Assembly (NCBI RefSeq): GCF_041435335.1
Contig: NZ_CP108430.1
Location: 6,547,001-6,611,000, forward strand
Reading direction: 5' to 3'
DNA length: 64,000 bases
Origin: Streptomyces sp. NBC_01283
GTDB lineage: Bacteria > Actinomycetota > Actinomycetes > Streptomycetales > Streptomycetaceae
Shown: positions 1-9,129 of the stretch, in pieces
Layout of the letters: every line of letters starts with the position of its first letter
How positions within the stretch are numbered: the first letter of the stretch is position 1
The notes under the pieces: model-generated
What the model was told of the DNA's origin: nothing
Database searches by the model: none
The model's input: only the letters and a program-made list of their open reading frames with translations
Made by a program: the position numbers and the translations under genes

Positions 1-357
1 GAGCTGACTGCCGTTCCACGCGACGTGGGCCCCGCAGACGTACTTCAGATACCAGTGGACCCCTGTGAGCAGCACGGCGGGCGTCGTCCCGGACACATCG
101 ATCCGCCCCGTGGTGCCCGAAACCCGGAAACGGTCCGTGCCGCCCTTCGCGGGGACGAGTCTGAGCCGGAACTGTTCCGCGTGATGCGGCAGGAGTCTGT
201 TGAGTGCTGAGCGTGCGGAATCCGTATCGAGGGCGACGGCGGGGCCCCGGACGGGCCCCTCGGCGGCGTGGGACGGAACCGCCACCCCGCCGACGGCGGC
301 ACCGAGGCCGATGGCCCCGGCTGTGCCGAGCACGGAACGTCGGGACGGATCGGTCAT
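1..357 (-). CDS. Alpha-N-acetylglucosaminidase (GH89), N-terminal part, cut by the window edge
   Basis: Only the first 119 codons lie in the window; the frame runs off the left end without a stop. The protein opens with a Tat-type signal (MTDPSRRSVLGTAG, twin Arg then a hydrophobic run ending in SHAAEG), so it is exported folded. It continues with SALNRLLPHHAEQF and TTPAVLLTGVHWYLKYVCG...WNGSQL, which I recognise as the small N-terminal alpha/beta domain of NAGLU-like GH89 enzymes that remove terminal N-acetylglucosamine from glycans. The catalytic domain would lie outside the window. It is divergent from the lipoprotein gene at 469, and the 111-bp gap should hold both promoters. Family assignment is from memory of the domain, fairly secure. 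Confidence 0.8.
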   Translation of the reverse strand, partial: MTDPSRRSVLGTAGAIGLGAAVGGVAVPSHAAEGPVRGPAVALDTDSARSALNRLLPHHAEQFRLRLVPAKGGTDRFRVSGTTGRIDVSGTTPAVLLTGVHWYLKYVCGAHVAWNGSQL

Positions 358-468
358 GTGTACCCCCTGGGTCGAATGGTGCGGCGCACGGTATCCGTGC
401 GGCGTCCGGCGCTCAACGGTGCATACGGAGATGGCGAGTTCACCTCGCCTGGAGGGACTGGTGGGACG

Positions 469-981
469 ATGAAGGCAGCGCGAAAGCCGCTTGCGGACGT
501 GGGCAGGGGCATGCGCGGGCACCGGCGCATGCGTACGGGCATGGGTGTAGGCATAGGTGTAGGACTGCTGATGATGCTTGGGGCATGCGGCTCGGACGGC
601 GACGACGCGCCGCCGGACACGGCGAGCGGCACCCTGGAGCAGCTGGCGGCCAAGGCGCGATGCGAGCCCGACATCCAGACGGACGCGGCCGAATTGCGGC
701 AGGCCACCTGTGACAAAGGTGCCCGCCGCTACGTACTAGTAACCTTTACAAATGCTCGTGGCCAGGCCGAATGGTTCGACGAGGCGTCCGATTACGGCGG
801 TACCTACCTCGTCGGCAAGAAGTGGATCGCGGTCGGCAAGGAGAAAGTGGTCATGCGGCTGCGCGGCCGGCTCGGGGGGACGGTGGAGAAGTCCTCGCAC
901 CACTCGGGGAGTAGCGGTGGTGGGGATCACGAGGACGCAGGCCCGGGGCACTCGGGCCACTCCGGTCACCATACGAGCTGA
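469..981 (+). CDS. Secreted lipoprotein with a histidine-rich C-terminal tail
   Basis: A 170-residue product with a basic N-terminus (MKAARKPL...RGHRRMRTG), a hydrophobic stretch and lipobox LGAC near residue 46, predicting lipid anchoring outside the membrane. The mature part has two Cys (ARCEPD, QATCDKG) and a compact central domain. The last ~30 residues are almost only His, Ser, Gly and Asp (HHSG, GDHEDAG, GHSGHSGHHTS), which could chelate metal. I do not recognise the family. An in-frame ATG at 511 or later would still keep the signal peptide; I kept 469 because GGTGGG sits just upstream. A hairpin follows the stop. Confidence 0.7.
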   Translation: MKAARKPLADVGRGMRGHRRMRTGMGVGIGVGLLMMLGACGSDGDDAPPDTASGTLEQLAAKARCEPDIQTDAAELRQATCDKGARRYVLVTFTNARGQAEWFDEASDYGGTYLVGKKWIAVGKEKVVMRLRGRLGGTVEKSSHHSGSSGGGDHEDAGPGHSGHSGHHTS

Positions 982-1003
982 CCGCGCAGCGGTACGGGGG
1001 TCA

Positions 1004-1046
1004 GCCGGTCCGCTGAGCCGAATGGCTCGGCTCAGCTCCGACCGGC
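1004..1046. terminator. Bidirectional hairpin terminator
   Basis: Nested inverted repeats GCCGGTC...GACCGGC and GCTGAGCCG...CGGCTCAGC lie between the convergent lipoprotein and DUF1996 genes, so one stem-loop can serve both. There is no long T tract, as is usual in actinobacteria. Confidence 0.6.
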
Positions 1047-1058
1047 CCGGTCATTCGG

Positions 1059-2579
1059 TCACTTGCAGCGCTGACCGCTGTTGATGCATTTGGCCATGCG
1101 GTTCATCAGCCTCTGGTCGAAGACGTTGATGAAGTCACCGTGATCGGTGATGGGCTTGTGCAGCTGTTCGGGGAACGAGTCGACGGCGAATCCCGGGCCG
1201 GGCGGCACGTCGTACACGATGCGCTGCACCAGCTGCGGAATGGCCTTGAATCCCTGCGGGCAGGCGCCGCTCCTCGCGTCGGCGAAGGCCACGTGCGTGC
1301 GGTGATTGGCGCTGTCGGTGTTCTGGCCGTCCCAGCAGCTCTGGAAGTTGAACGTCCGGACGACCTGGCTGCCCTCCGGGCAGATCGGGTACTTGTCCTT
1401 GAGCTGCCTGTCCTCGAAGCCGGTGCAGCTCCAGGACGCGTTGGCGTTCGCGTCACCGTTGGTCAGCGACTTGGCGTCACCGGTGATGATGCGCAGGAAG
1501 CGCGGCATCGCGACGACCTTGCTCGTCGGATTCCCGGCGAATTTCAGCGTGACCGACGACGGTGTCTGGATCTGGCCGACATTCTGGTCCTTGCCGCCGC
1601 CGTCCGCTCCGGCGTCGTTCTCGTCCTCTCCGTTCTGCAGCCTCAGGACCGGCCAGTAATAGGTGGACTTGTCTCCCTGGTTCCGGCACGTGGTGTCGCC
1701 GTTGGCGAGGTCGTCGTCACTGGAGAAAGCGTCCGTGGCCTGATTTCCGACGTAATCGTGCATGTGGTGGGCGCCATTGCTCACGCCGGGTGCGGCGATG
1801 ACATTGTCCGGATTGAACTTGCCGTTCTCGTTCGTCCCGCATTTCGTGGTGAAGCTGCCGCGCGACGCTCCGCGCTTCTTGCCGGGGCGGTTGACGTTGG
1901 GCTGGACGGAGTTGATGTCGACGAAGTCGCCGGCCTCGGGTCCATTGCCGTTCTGCTGACCCGGCGGCTGTTCCGCGCCGTCGCCGGGCGGCTGCTGGCC
2001 CCCGTCGCCCTCACCGTCGCCGGGTGGCTGTTCGCCGCCGTCCTGCGGAGGCTGCTGACCGCCGTCCCCGTCCTGCGGGGGCTGCTGACCGGCCGAGTCG
2101 TCGGCCCGCATCGTGCACGGCGCCATGCCGTCGATGCCCTGGGGAGGCCGGCCGCCGGCCTGGTCGATCGAGGACCCGATGCCCTCGATCGTCGGCCGCC
2201 GCTTCTCCTCCAGCGGCCCGAGCACGGCCTGGGCCTGCTCCGTGTTCCGCGCGTCGGCGAACTTCTCGTACGCGGCGGTGATCTGGGTGTCCAGCTCCGC
2301 GAGCCGCCGGTCCACGTCCTCGCGGGCGCCGTCCGGCACGTCGGAGAGCTGGGTGCCGACGTCCGGGCAGCTGATGGTGGCCATCCCCATCCCCTGCCCG
2401 CCGCCCTGCTCGCCGGAGCGGGTCGTGGTGGACGGCGAATCGGGGCCTTCCCCGGCATTCGCGTACACATTCACCGCGACCATTCCGCCGCCGCCCAGAA
2501 TGAGAGCCGCCGAGGCGGCGATGGCGCGCCCGGCGAGTTTTGATCGTTTGCGTGATGTGCGTCGTGGTGTGCGTCCCAT
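1059..2579 (-). CDS. Secreted DUF1996-domain protein
   Basis: 506 residues from the ATG at 2579; an in-frame TTG at 2615 would add 12 residues. The N-terminus is strongly basic ([13 protein letters not shown]) followed by a hydrophobic segment, a signal peptide or anchor. Residues ~60-150 form a helical region, then a linker of repeated [14 protein letters not shown] units runs to about residue 210. The C-terminal half is a DUF1996 domain, recognisable by [11 protein letters not shown], a set of paired cysteines and the closing region with NVFDQRL. DUF1996 proteins are exported and common in actinobacteria and fungi; their biochemical role is not established. It sits just downstream of the kinase/regulator pair on the same strand but 106 bp away. 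Confidence 0.8.
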   Translation of the reverse strand: MGRTPRRTSRKRSKLAGRAIAASAALILGGGGMVAVNVYANAGEGPDSPSTTTRSGEQGGGQGMGMATISCPDVGTQLSDVPDGAREDVDRRLAELDTQITAAYEKFADARNTEQAQAVLGPLEEKRRPTIEGIGSSIDQAGGRPPQGIDGMAPCTMRADDSAGQQPPQDGDGGQQPPQDGGEQPPGDGEGDGGQQPPGDGAEQPPGQQNGNGPEAGDFVDINSVQPNVNRPGKKRGASRGSFTTKCGTNENGKFNPDNVIAAPGVSNGAHHMHDYVGNQATDAFSSDDDLANGDTTCRNQGDKSTYYWPVLRLQNGEDENDAGADGGGKDQNVGQIQTPSSVTLKFAGNPTSKVVAMPRFLRIITGDAKSLTNGDANANASWSCTGFEDRQLKDKYPICPEGSQVVRTFNFQSCWDGQNTDSANHRTHVAFADARSGACPQGFKAIPQLVQRIVYDVPPGPGFAVDSFPEQLHKPITDHGDFINVFDQRLMNRMAKCINSGQRCK

Positions 2580-2685
2580 GGGACTACGTACGCAACAGGA
2601 GTCGGCCCCGTTCAATCACGCGCCGAATTCCCCGGCAATCTTCCTGCCGATCTCCGGTGATCTCCGGTGATCTTTGAAGATCCGC

Positions 2686-3336
2686 TCAGCGCCCTTGATC
2701 CAGATAGGCGAGTACCGCGAGAACGCGCCGGTTGTCGTCGTCCGACACCGAAAGGTCCAGTTTCCCGAAGATATTGGACGTGTGTTTGGCGATCGCCCGC
2801 TCCGTCACGACGAGCTCCGCCGCGATCGCGGCGTTCGACCGTCCCTGCGCCATGAGTTCGAGCACCTCGCGCTCGCGCGGCGTGAGCTTGCCGAGCGGCT
2901 GGTCCGCCGACCTGCGCGACAGGAGCTGCTGGATCACCTGCGGGTCCATCGCGGTGCCGCCGGAGGCGACCCGGCGTACGGCGTCGATGAACTGGTCGGC
3001 GTCGAAGACCCGGTCCTTCAGGAGATAGCCGACCCCGCCGTTCCCGTCGGCGAGCAGCTCGCGCGCGTAGAGCTGCTCCACGTGCTGGGAGAGCACGAGC
3101 ACGGGCAGTCCCGGCCGTGCCCGCCGCGCGGCGAGCGCGCACTGCAGTCCCTCGTCCGTGTGGGACGGCGGAAGCCGGACGTCAACGACGGCGACGTCCG
3201 GCTCCAACTCGGCCAGGGCCTTGGTGAGTTCGGGCCCCGTCTCGACCGCGGCGGCGATCTCGAAGTCGAATGCCTCCAGCATCCGGACCAGGCCGTCACG
3301 CAGCAGGAAGAGATCTTCGGCTAGGACAACTCGCAA
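2686..3336 (-). CDS. NarL/LuxR-family response regulator
   Basis: 216 residues. Receiver domain at 1-120 with acidic pocket LAEDLF and phospho-acceptor Asp in VAVVDVRLPP (about residue 52), and the switch Lys in LLKDRV. The C-terminal LuxR helix-turn-helix starts at LTPREREVLELMAQG with recognition helix region TERAIAKHTSNIF. The start is a TTG at 3336 with GGAG six bases upstream, lying inside the last codons of the kinase gene (16-bp overlap), so the pair is translationally coupled. Likely target: the divergent MMPL exporter and/or its own operon (inference from context). Confidence 0.92.
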   Translation of the reverse strand: MRVVLAEDLFLLRDGLVRMLEAFDFEIAAAVETGPELTKALAELEPDVAVVDVRLPPSHTDEGLQCALAARRARPGLPVLVLSQHVEQLYARELLADGNGGVGYLLKDRVFDADQFIDAVRRVASGGTAMDPQVIQQLLSRRSADQPLGKLTPREREVLELMAQGRSNAAIAAELVVTERAIAKHTSNIFGKLDLSVSDDDNRRVLAVLAYLDQGR

Positions 3337-4592
3337 GGGATCTCCATGGTCACCATGGTCGGGCCGCCCGCGGGACTGCTGACGGCAAGTACGCCGTCGA
3401 ATGTACCGAGTCGGCGTTCGATCCCGCTCAGTCCGGACCCCGCCCCGATGGACGCTCCGCCCTTGCCGTTGTCGGTGACCGCGATGCGCAGCATGCCCTC
3501 CGCGTGGTGGATGTCCACCCAGACCCGGTCCGCGCCCGCGTGCTTGATGGTGTTGGTCAGGGCCTCGCTCACCGCGAAGTACGCCGCCGACTCCACCGGT
3601 TCATCGGCCCGCCCCGACAGCTCCACGTCCACGTCCGTCTCCACCGGAAGGCGCAGTGCCAGGGCCTTCACCGCGTCGCCGAGGCCGCGCTCGGCGAGCA
3701 CCGGCGGGTGGATGCCGCGGACCAGGTCACGCAGCTCGGTCAGTGCCTCGCCGGAGTTCTGCCGGGCCTTGGCGATCATTTCCTTGGCCTTCGCCGGGTT
3801 CTTCTCGATCATCGCCTCGATGGTGCCGAGGTCCATGCCCATCGCGACCAGGCGGGCTTGCGCCCCGTCGTGCAGGTCCCGCTCGATGCGGCGCAGCTCG
3901 GCGGCGGAGGAGTCCACGGCGTCGTGCCGCGTCTCGGTCAACCGGTCGACGCGCTGGGCCAGTTCACGCTCCCGCATGGAGGTGGTGGGCGCCAGCAGTG
4001 TCCGGGCCAGGAGGAAGTGGCCGCGCAGGATCGAGGGGTTGACGAAGATGCCGGTGATGCCGAGCGCGGTGCCGAGCAGGGCCGCCATGTTGGCGTCGCT
4101 CTGCGAGGTGACGTGGATGAAGCCGTACCACTCGCCGCCGCCCGCGTCGTAGATCGGCTTCCAGACGCCGAGGGCGAGGACGTAGCCGTAGAACGGGTAG
4201 AGCAGCAGCGCCGGGGCGAAGATCACCGAGATGAATCCCGCGGTCATGTCGACGAACAGCCACTGCAGGTCACGCCAGGTCGCCGGGTCCTTCAGGAGCA
4301 GCGAGGTGCGCTCCACCTGCCCGGTGACGCCGGAGCGCAGATCGGCGGGGAAGGCCCGGTAGGGAACCGGGATGGCCACGCCCGACCACGCGCCGGCCTG
4401 GGCACGGCGCAGGGTGGCCCACTTGCGTACGCCGGTCAGGACCAGCGGCGTCGTGAAGACGCCGATGCCGAGCACGATGAAGACGATCGAGAGGACCGAC
4501 AGCACGAAGAGAGTGATCGAACCGGCGAGCGTGACGACCGCCAGGTAGAGCCCTCGGGCTCCCGCGATCACGGATTCACGGACCCTCGTCAT
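3321..4592 (-). CDS. Sensor histidine kinase (HisKA_3/NarX type) with membrane sensor domain
   Basis: 423 residues from the ATG at 4592. The N-terminal ~200 residues hold about four membrane segments in two hairpins (VTLAGSITLFVLSVLSIVF; later LLLYPFYGYVLALGVW) resembling the 'putative sensor' module of Streptomyces kinases. A dimerisation/phospho-acceptor region follows with His in ERDLHDGAQARL, then an ATPase domain with N-box NTIKHAG and G-boxes DNGKGG and GSGLSGIERRL. It phosphorylates the overlapping response regulator. Such pairs beside an MMPL or ABC exporter commonly sense envelope-active compounds; that role is inference here. Confidence 0.9.
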   Translation of the reverse strand: MTRVRESVIAGARGLYLAVVTLAGSITLFVLSVLSIVFIVLGIGVFTTPLVLTGVRKWATLRRAQAGAWSGVAIPVPYRAFPADLRSGVTGQVERTSLLLKDPATWRDLQWLFVDMTAGFISVIFAPALLLYPFYGYVLALGVWKPIYDAGGGEWYGFIHVTSQSDANMAALLGTALGITGIFVNPSILRGHFLLARTLLAPTTSMRERELAQRVDRLTETRHDAVDSSAAELRRIERDLHDGAQARLVAMGMDLGTIEAMIEKNPAKAKEMIAKARQNSGEALTELRDLVRGIHPPVLAERGLGDAVKALALRLPVETDVDVELSGRADEPVESAAYFAVSEALTNTIKHAGADRVWVDIHHAEGMLRIAVTDNGKGGASIGAGSGLSGIERRLGTFDGVLAVSSPAGGPTMVTMEIPCELS

Positions 4593-4675
4593 TTTCTGAT
4601 CCCCATCTCTTCCAGTGGCATGAACACATTCTCGCCGCTGGGACCGGCGCCGGTCATTGGGTCCGGCACCCGGGC

Positions 4676-4699
4676 GGGGGTGTACCTGACGACACCCCC
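4676..4699. promoter_or_regulatory. Candidate operator between kinase operon and MMPL gene
   Basis: An 8-bp perfect inverted repeat, GGGGGTGT-n8-ACACCCCC, sits in the 231-bp divergent gap between the kinase start (4592) and the exporter start (4824). Its place suits a site for the adjacent response regulator. It could instead be a hairpin in a leader transcript. Confidence 0.4.
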
Positions 4700-4823
4700 T
4701 GACCTCGCCCTGTGCTTCGGACAGTGGGGGCTTCGGCGGCTGGGTGGGCGGGCCGCGGATTTCTAGCGTTGTCCCCGTCATCAACAGGCTTGTCCGATGC
4801 TTATCTATGGGGGCGAAAACGCC

Positions 4824-7004
4824 ATGAGGCCAAACCTCGCGGCACGACTCGGGGTGTGGAGCGCACACCATCGCAAGACGGCCATCCTCGGCTGGCTGCT
4901 CTTCGTCGTGCTCGCCACGACCATCGGCGGGGCCTCCGGCATGGTCACCGCGTCCGACGACGAGATGGGCGTCGGCGACTCGGGCCGGGCCGCGGCGATC
5001 CTCCAGGACGCGGGCGTCGAGGAGCCCGCGGGCGAGCTCGTCATGGTGAGTTCCGAGGCGGCGGGCGGCTGGCGGGGCGCGGCGAGCGACCTCTCCAAGG
5101 CGCTGACCGCGACCGGCGAGACACGGAAGATGCAGGCGCCGCTGCCCTCCGGCGACGGCAAGGACGCGCTGCTCCGCTTCGAGATGAAGGGCGCGTCCGA
5201 CGACGCGGCCGACCGCGTCCAGCCGGTGCTCGACGCGGTGCAGAAGGCCAAGGACGACGGCGCCCGGAACGGCATCTCCGTCTACCAGTTCGGCGACGCG
5301 AGCTCCGAGAAGCACCTCGGTGACCTGCTCTCGGACGACCTCACCAAGGCCGAGTTCACCGCGGTGCCACTAGCCCTCGGCATCCTCCTGGTCGCGTTCG
5401 GCGCCGTGGTCGCGGCGCTGCTCCCGGTCGGGCTCGCACTGACCGCGTGCGTGGCGGCCTTCGGCCTGCTCTCGCTCGCCAGCCACCAGCTGCACCTCTT
5501 CGAGACGACGTACTCGGTGATGTTCCTGATGGGGCTCGCGGTCGGCGTCGACTACTGCCTCTTCTACCTGCGCCGCGAGCGGGACGAGCGGGCCGCGGGA
5601 CACGACGCGGAGACCGCGCTGCGGATCGCGGCCGCCACCAGCGGGCGGGCCGTACTGGTCTCCGGGCTCACGGTGATGGTCGCCATGGCGGGCATGTTCC
5701 TGTCCGGCCTGCTGCTCTTCAAGGGCTTCGCCGTCGCCACGATCCTGGTGGTGTGCGTGGCGATGCTGGGCTCGGTGACGGTGCTTCCCGCGCTGCTCTC
5801 CGCGCTCGGCGACCGGATCAACGCGGGGCGCATCCCCTTCCTCAGCCGCAAGGGCACGAAGGGCGCGCACGCCAGCGGCGGCATCGCGGGCAAGCTGCTG
5901 CGCCCCGTGCTCGCCAGGCCGAAGTTCTTCGCCGTCGGCGCGGCGGTCCTGCTCCTCGCCCTCGCGGCGCCCGCACTCGGCATGAAGACCGAACAGCTGG
6001 GCCTGGAGAAGCAGTTCGGCTCTGACGCCCCGCTGTCGGTCTCCTTCCGGGAGATCACCCAGGAGTTCCCGGGCGGTCCCGCGCCGGCCCAGGTGGTCGT
6101 CAAGGCGGACGGCATCGAGGCGAAGAAGATCCAGGACGCGCTGGCCGCCGTGGTGCGCGACGCGGGCAAGGGCGCCGAACTCACCGTCCACAAGAGCGCG
6201 GGCGTCGCCGAGATCGACGTACCGCTGCCCGGTGACGGCAGTGACGCGCGGTCCAAGAAGGCGCTGGGCGAGCTCAGGGACGACGTGGTCCCCGCGGCCT
6301 TCGACGGCCTGGACGCGGATGCCTACGTCGGTGGCGACCTCGCCTCGTCCGAGGACTTCAGCGACCAGTTGAGCAAGGGCATCATGCCGGTCTTCGCCTT
6401 CATCGCGGCGGTGACCTTCCTGCTGATGCTCTTCAGCTTCCGCTCGGTGGTGATCGCGGTGACGTCCATCGGCCTCAACCTGCTGTCGGTGGGCGCCGCC
6501 TACGGCGTGATGACCGCGGTCTTCCAGCACGGCTGGGGAGCCGAGCTGATCGGCTCGGAGCAGGTGGGGGCCATCGAGAACTGGATGCCGCTGTTCGTCC
6601 TCGTCGTGCTCTTCGGCCTGTCGATGGACTACCACGTGTTCGTGGTCTCGCGGATCAGCGAGGCACGGAGCCGGGGTCTGGACAACCGCGAGGCGATCCG
6701 CGAGGGCATCACACGGACCGCGGGCGCGGTGACGGGCGCGGCCGTGATCATGGTGGCGGTCTTCGCGGTCTTCGGCACCCTGTCCATGCAGGACATGCAG
6801 CAGATGGGCGTGGGCCTGGGCGTGGCCGTCCTGCTGGACGCGACGGTCGTGCGGATGGTGCTGCTGCCGTCCCTGATGACGCTGCTCGGCGAGCGCAACT
6901 GGCGTACTCCGCGCGGGCTTTCGTGGCTGCCGCGGGTCTCTCATGGCGAGACGCCCGCAGTGCCGCAGCAGCCTGCTCCCCGGCGGGTTCCGTCGGGCGC
7001 GTAG
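4824..7004 (+). CDS. MMPL-family (RND superfamily) membrane transporter
   Basis: 726 residues from the ATG at 4824; an ATG at 4797 would add nine residues, but GGGGGCG lies upstream of the second one. It has two repeats, each with a first membrane helix, an extracytoplasmic domain (residues ~40-180 and ~380-530) and a block of five more helices, giving about twelve segments. Signature motifs are GVDYCLFYLRRER at the end of the first half and GLSMDYHVFVVSRI in the second, typical of MmpL-like proton-driven exporters of lipids or hydrophobic compounds. It is divergent from the two-component genes, which probably control it. The substrate is unknown. Confidence 0.92.
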   Translation: MRPNLAARLGVWSAHHRKTAILGWLLFVVLATTIGGASGMVTASDDEMGVGDSGRAAAILQDAGVEEPAGELVMVSSEAAGGWRGAASDLSKALTATGETRKMQAPLPSGDGKDALLRFEMKGASDDAADRVQPVLDAVQKAKDDGARNGISVYQFGDASSEKHLGDLLSDDLTKAEFTAVPLALGILLVAFGAVVAALLPVGLALTACVAAFGLLSLASHQLHLFETTYSVMFLMGLAVGVDYCLFYLRRERDERAAGHDAETALRIAAATSGRAVLVSGLTVMVAMAGMFLSGLLLFKGFAVATILVVCVAMLGSVTVLPALLSALGDRINAGRIPFLSRKGTKGAHASGGIAGKLLRPVLARPKFFAVGAAVLLLALAAPALGMKTEQLGLEKQFGSDAPLSVSFREITQEFPGGPAPAQVVVKADGIEAKKIQDALAAVVRDAGKGAELTVHKSAGVAEIDVPLPGDGSDARSKKALGELRDDVVPAAFDGLDADAYVGGDLASSEDFSDQLSKGIMPVFAFIAAVTFLLMLFSFRSVVIAVTSIGLNLLSVGAAYGVMTAVFQHGWGAELIGSEQVGAIENWMPLFVLVVLFGLSMDYHVFVVSRISEARSRGLDNREAIREGITRTAGAVTGAAVIMVAVFAVFGTLSMQDMQQMGVGLGVAVLLDATVVRMVLLPSLMTLLGERNWRTPRGLSWLPRVSHGETPAVPQQPAPRRVPSGA

Positions 7005-7012
7005 GCCCGCTG

Positions 7013-7059
7013 CGGGGCGGTGGCCGGGGCCGGAAACTTCGGTCCCGGCCACCGCCCCG
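7013..7059. terminator. Strong bidirectional terminator
   Basis: A 16-bp perfect stem, CGGGGCGGTGGCCGGG pairing with CCCGGCCACCGCCCCG around a 15-base loop, fills the gap between the convergent MMPL and epimerase-like genes. Confidence 0.85.
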
Positions 7060-7067
7060 TTCCCGCG

Positions 7068-8063
7068 CTAGAGGCCCAGGGCCTTCGCTTCCTTGTCCGG
7101 GGCCAGGCCCACCACCGGGCGGTCGGGCCGCTGCGGGGCCCGGCCGCCGATCGACCGGAGCCAGGCCCACGTGTCCGCGACCGTGTCCGCCACCGGACGC
7201 GCCCGGAGCCCCGCGGCCACCGCCTTCTCCGTCGAGGTGCGGTGCATGGAGTCGTGCATTTCCCCCGGCGGTGCCCACACCGGGAGCTGCGTCCACGGCT
7301 CGATGCCGTGCTCGGCGATCACCGAGGGCTCGGTCCAGCGCAGCTCCACGTCGTCGGCGCCGGCCACGGCCACGCACGCCTTCAGGAACTCCTCCGTCGT
7401 GGTGTGCGCGATGGGGGAGACGACGTTGTACGGGCCGTGCAGGCCCGCGAAGGCGGCGTCCAGGACCCACTCCGCGAGGTCCCGCGCGTCGATGTACTGG
7501 AGCCCCAACTCCCGCGGCCCCGGGGCCAGTACGGGACCGCCCTGGGCGACCCGGTTCAGCCACCACGGCAGCCGCCCGATGTTCTCGTACGGACCGAGGA
7601 TCAGCCCCGCGCGGGCGAGCACCGTGCGCTCCTCCCCGAACCCCGCGACGGCTGCGAGCTCCCCGCCCCGCTTGTCCTCGGCGTACGCCACGGCGTCCGC
7701 GCCGGGATCGCCCTCGACGAGAGGGTGGCTCTCGTCGGAACCCGCCGCTATCGGCCACTGGTACACGGAGACGCTCGACACGTACACGTACCGCCCCGCC
7801 CGTCCCGCGAGGAGCCGCGCCGCCTCGCGCACGGCACGCGGCGCCCCCGACCAGGTGTCGACGACGACGTCCCACTCGCCGTCGGAGGCGGCGAGCGCGT
7901 CCAGGCCGCCCTCCGCCGTACGGTCGCCGAGCAGCGACACCGTTCCGGCGGGCGCCTCGTGGCTCCCGCGGTGGAAGACCGTCACCTCCCAGCCACGCGC
8001 GAGCGCGGCCTCGACGACGGCCCGGCCCACGAACTGCGTACCACCCAGCATCAGAAGTCTCAT
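7068..8063 (-). CDS. NAD-dependent epimerase/dehydratase-like reductase (extended SDR)
   Basis: 331 residues, a normal length for the family. The Rossmann nucleotide-binding motif is at the very N-terminus (MLGGTQFVGRAVVEAAL). It continues as an extended SDR with VVVDTWSG, YVYVSSVSVYQW and a substrate region with LILGPYENIGRLPWW. The classical Tyr-x3-Lys is not obvious (the Ser-rich YVYVSSVSVYQW is followed by no near Lys), so it may be an atypical reductase or a binding protein. It converges on the MMPL gene. The next upstream gene on this strand is the winged-helix regulator, 84 bp away, so co-transcription is possible. Substrate unknown. Confidence 0.8.
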   Translation of the reverse strand: MRLLMLGGTQFVGRAVVEAALARGWEVTVFHRGSHEAPAGTVSLLGDRTAEGGLDALAASDGEWDVVVDTWSGAPRAVREAARLLAGRAGRYVYVSSVSVYQWPIAAGSDESHPLVEGDPGADAVAYAEDKRGGELAAVAGFGEERTVLARAGLILGPYENIGRLPWWLNRVAQGGPVLAPGPRELGLQYIDARDLAEWVLDAAFAGLHGPYNVVSPIAHTTTEEFLKACVAVAGADDVELRWTEPSVIAEHGIEPWTQLPVWAPPGEMHDSMHRTSTEKAVAAGLRARPVADTVADTWAWLRSIGGRAPQRPDRPVVGLAPDKEAKALGL

Positions 8064-8147
8064 GGAGACGACTCTGCCCGCCGCGCGCCGCGGACGGAAC
8101 CGGGTTCTGCTCGTGGCAGAGATCGGCCCCGCCCGGGAACCTTCAGG

Positions 8148-8750
8148 TCAGCGGGTCGCGGGCGGCGCGTACTTGTAGCCGACCCGCCGCACCGTCTGGA
8201 TCGTCTGGCGGTGCTCGGCGCCCAGCTTGCGCCGCAGCCGCGCGATGTGGACGTCGACGGTGCGCCCGTCGCCCACGTGCCCGTAACCCCACACGGTGGT
8301 CACCAACTGGTCGCGCGTGTGCACCCGGTGGGGATGGGCGACGAGATGCGCGAGCAGCTCGAACTCCAGATATGTGAGGTCGAGCGGGCGGCCGTCGACC
8401 TGCGCCGCACGCTGCACGGCGTCGATCCACACGGGGCCGCCGGAAGCGGGCGTCCGCTCCTGCCCGGCGGGCTGCAGCGGCTCGGGCCCGGCGACGGAGT
8501 GGGGCTCCTGCCCGGCCGGTACGAGGACCAGGTAGCCGATCATCGGCGGCTGGCCAGGCAGGGTGGGCAGCGTGTGCTGCGGCGCCGGCAGCCAGGTCGC
8601 GCCCGGCGGCAGGAAGTCGGTGATCTGCGCCACCTCGTCCGGGGCGACGGCGCGCAGCCGCCCCCGGCCGGGGCTGGTCAGCGGCGCGGCAGTGGCGGTC
8701 GCGGTCGCGGTGGAAGCGGTGGATGCCGAGAAGGAACGGGAGTTCGCCAT
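8148..8750 (-). CDS. Orphan OmpR/PhoB-type winged-helix regulator without a receiver domain
   Basis: 200 residues. The N-terminal 25 residues are a Ser/Thr/Ala run (STATATATAA). A middle segment (DEVAQITDFLPPGATWLPAP...MIGYLVLVPAG) does not look like a phospho-receiver; I see no Asp pocket. The C-terminal ~95 residues are a PhoB-like DNA-binding domain: LDLTYLEFELLAHLVAHP, TRDQLVTTVWGYGHVGDGRTVDVHIARLRRKLG and VRRVGYKY. It therefore probably binds DNA without phosphorelay control. I see no convincing Shine-Dalgarno before the ATG at 8750. It lies downstream of glnII on the same strand but is separated by a strong terminator and a 379-bp gap. Confidence 0.85.
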   Translation of the reverse strand: MANSRSFSASTASTATATATAAPLTSPGRGRLRAVAPDEVAQITDFLPPGATWLPAPQHTLPTLPGQPPMIGYLVLVPAGQEPHSVAGPEPLQPAGQERTPASGGPVWIDAVQRAAQVDGRPLDLTYLEFELLAHLVAHPHRVHTRDQLVTTVWGYGHVGDGRTVDVHIARLRRKLGAEHRQTIQTVRRVGYKYAPPATR

Positions 8751-9065
8751 GGAGGTCAGCTCTTTCGCGCGAAGGAGTCGTCAGTCGTCGAAGACGTACG
8801 TCGTGCGCGTCAGGCGAAGGCCGGGTGAACGGCTTTAGAGGGCCTGCGCGTTCATCGCGCGGCAACACACCCGGTCGAAGTCATGGTGTTGGCGGGAAGG
8901 CCAGAACGGCTCGAGGTCGTGATCACGACCCGTCGCGGTGTTCCCGTAGCTGCCCATGGCCCCATTGAAGCAGATGGGAGAGGCCGCGGTCGTTCCCTCT
9001 CGCACGCTGATACGCCTCCTTGGCGAATGCTTGGCGTGAATGGGCCCCTCCGGTCATGCACGCCG
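8751..9065 (-). other. Intergenic region upstream of the winged-helix gene
   Basis: Over 300 bp with no supportable gene on either strand. It should carry the promoter for the winged-helix regulator and contains one perfect 16-bp palindrome, described separately. Confidence 0.5.
8915..8930. promoter_or_regulatory. 16-bp perfect palindrome, candidate operator
   Basis: GGTCGTGATCACGACC is an exact palindrome about 165 bp upstream of the winged-helix gene start, in otherwise non-coding DNA. It might be an autoregulatory site; no second copy was noticed nearby. Confidence 0.35.
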
Positions 9066-9100
9066 AAGGGGGCGTCCACCGGTCCGGTGGACGCCCCCTT
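9066..9100 (-). terminator. glnII terminator
   Basis: Near-perfect 17-bp inverted repeat with a one-base centre (AAGGGGGCGTCCACCGG / CCGGTGGACGCCCCCTT) begins 30 bases after the glnII stop. Confidence 0.85.
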
Positions 9101-9129
9101 CAGATCGAAAATGGACGCGCTGGACGCGA

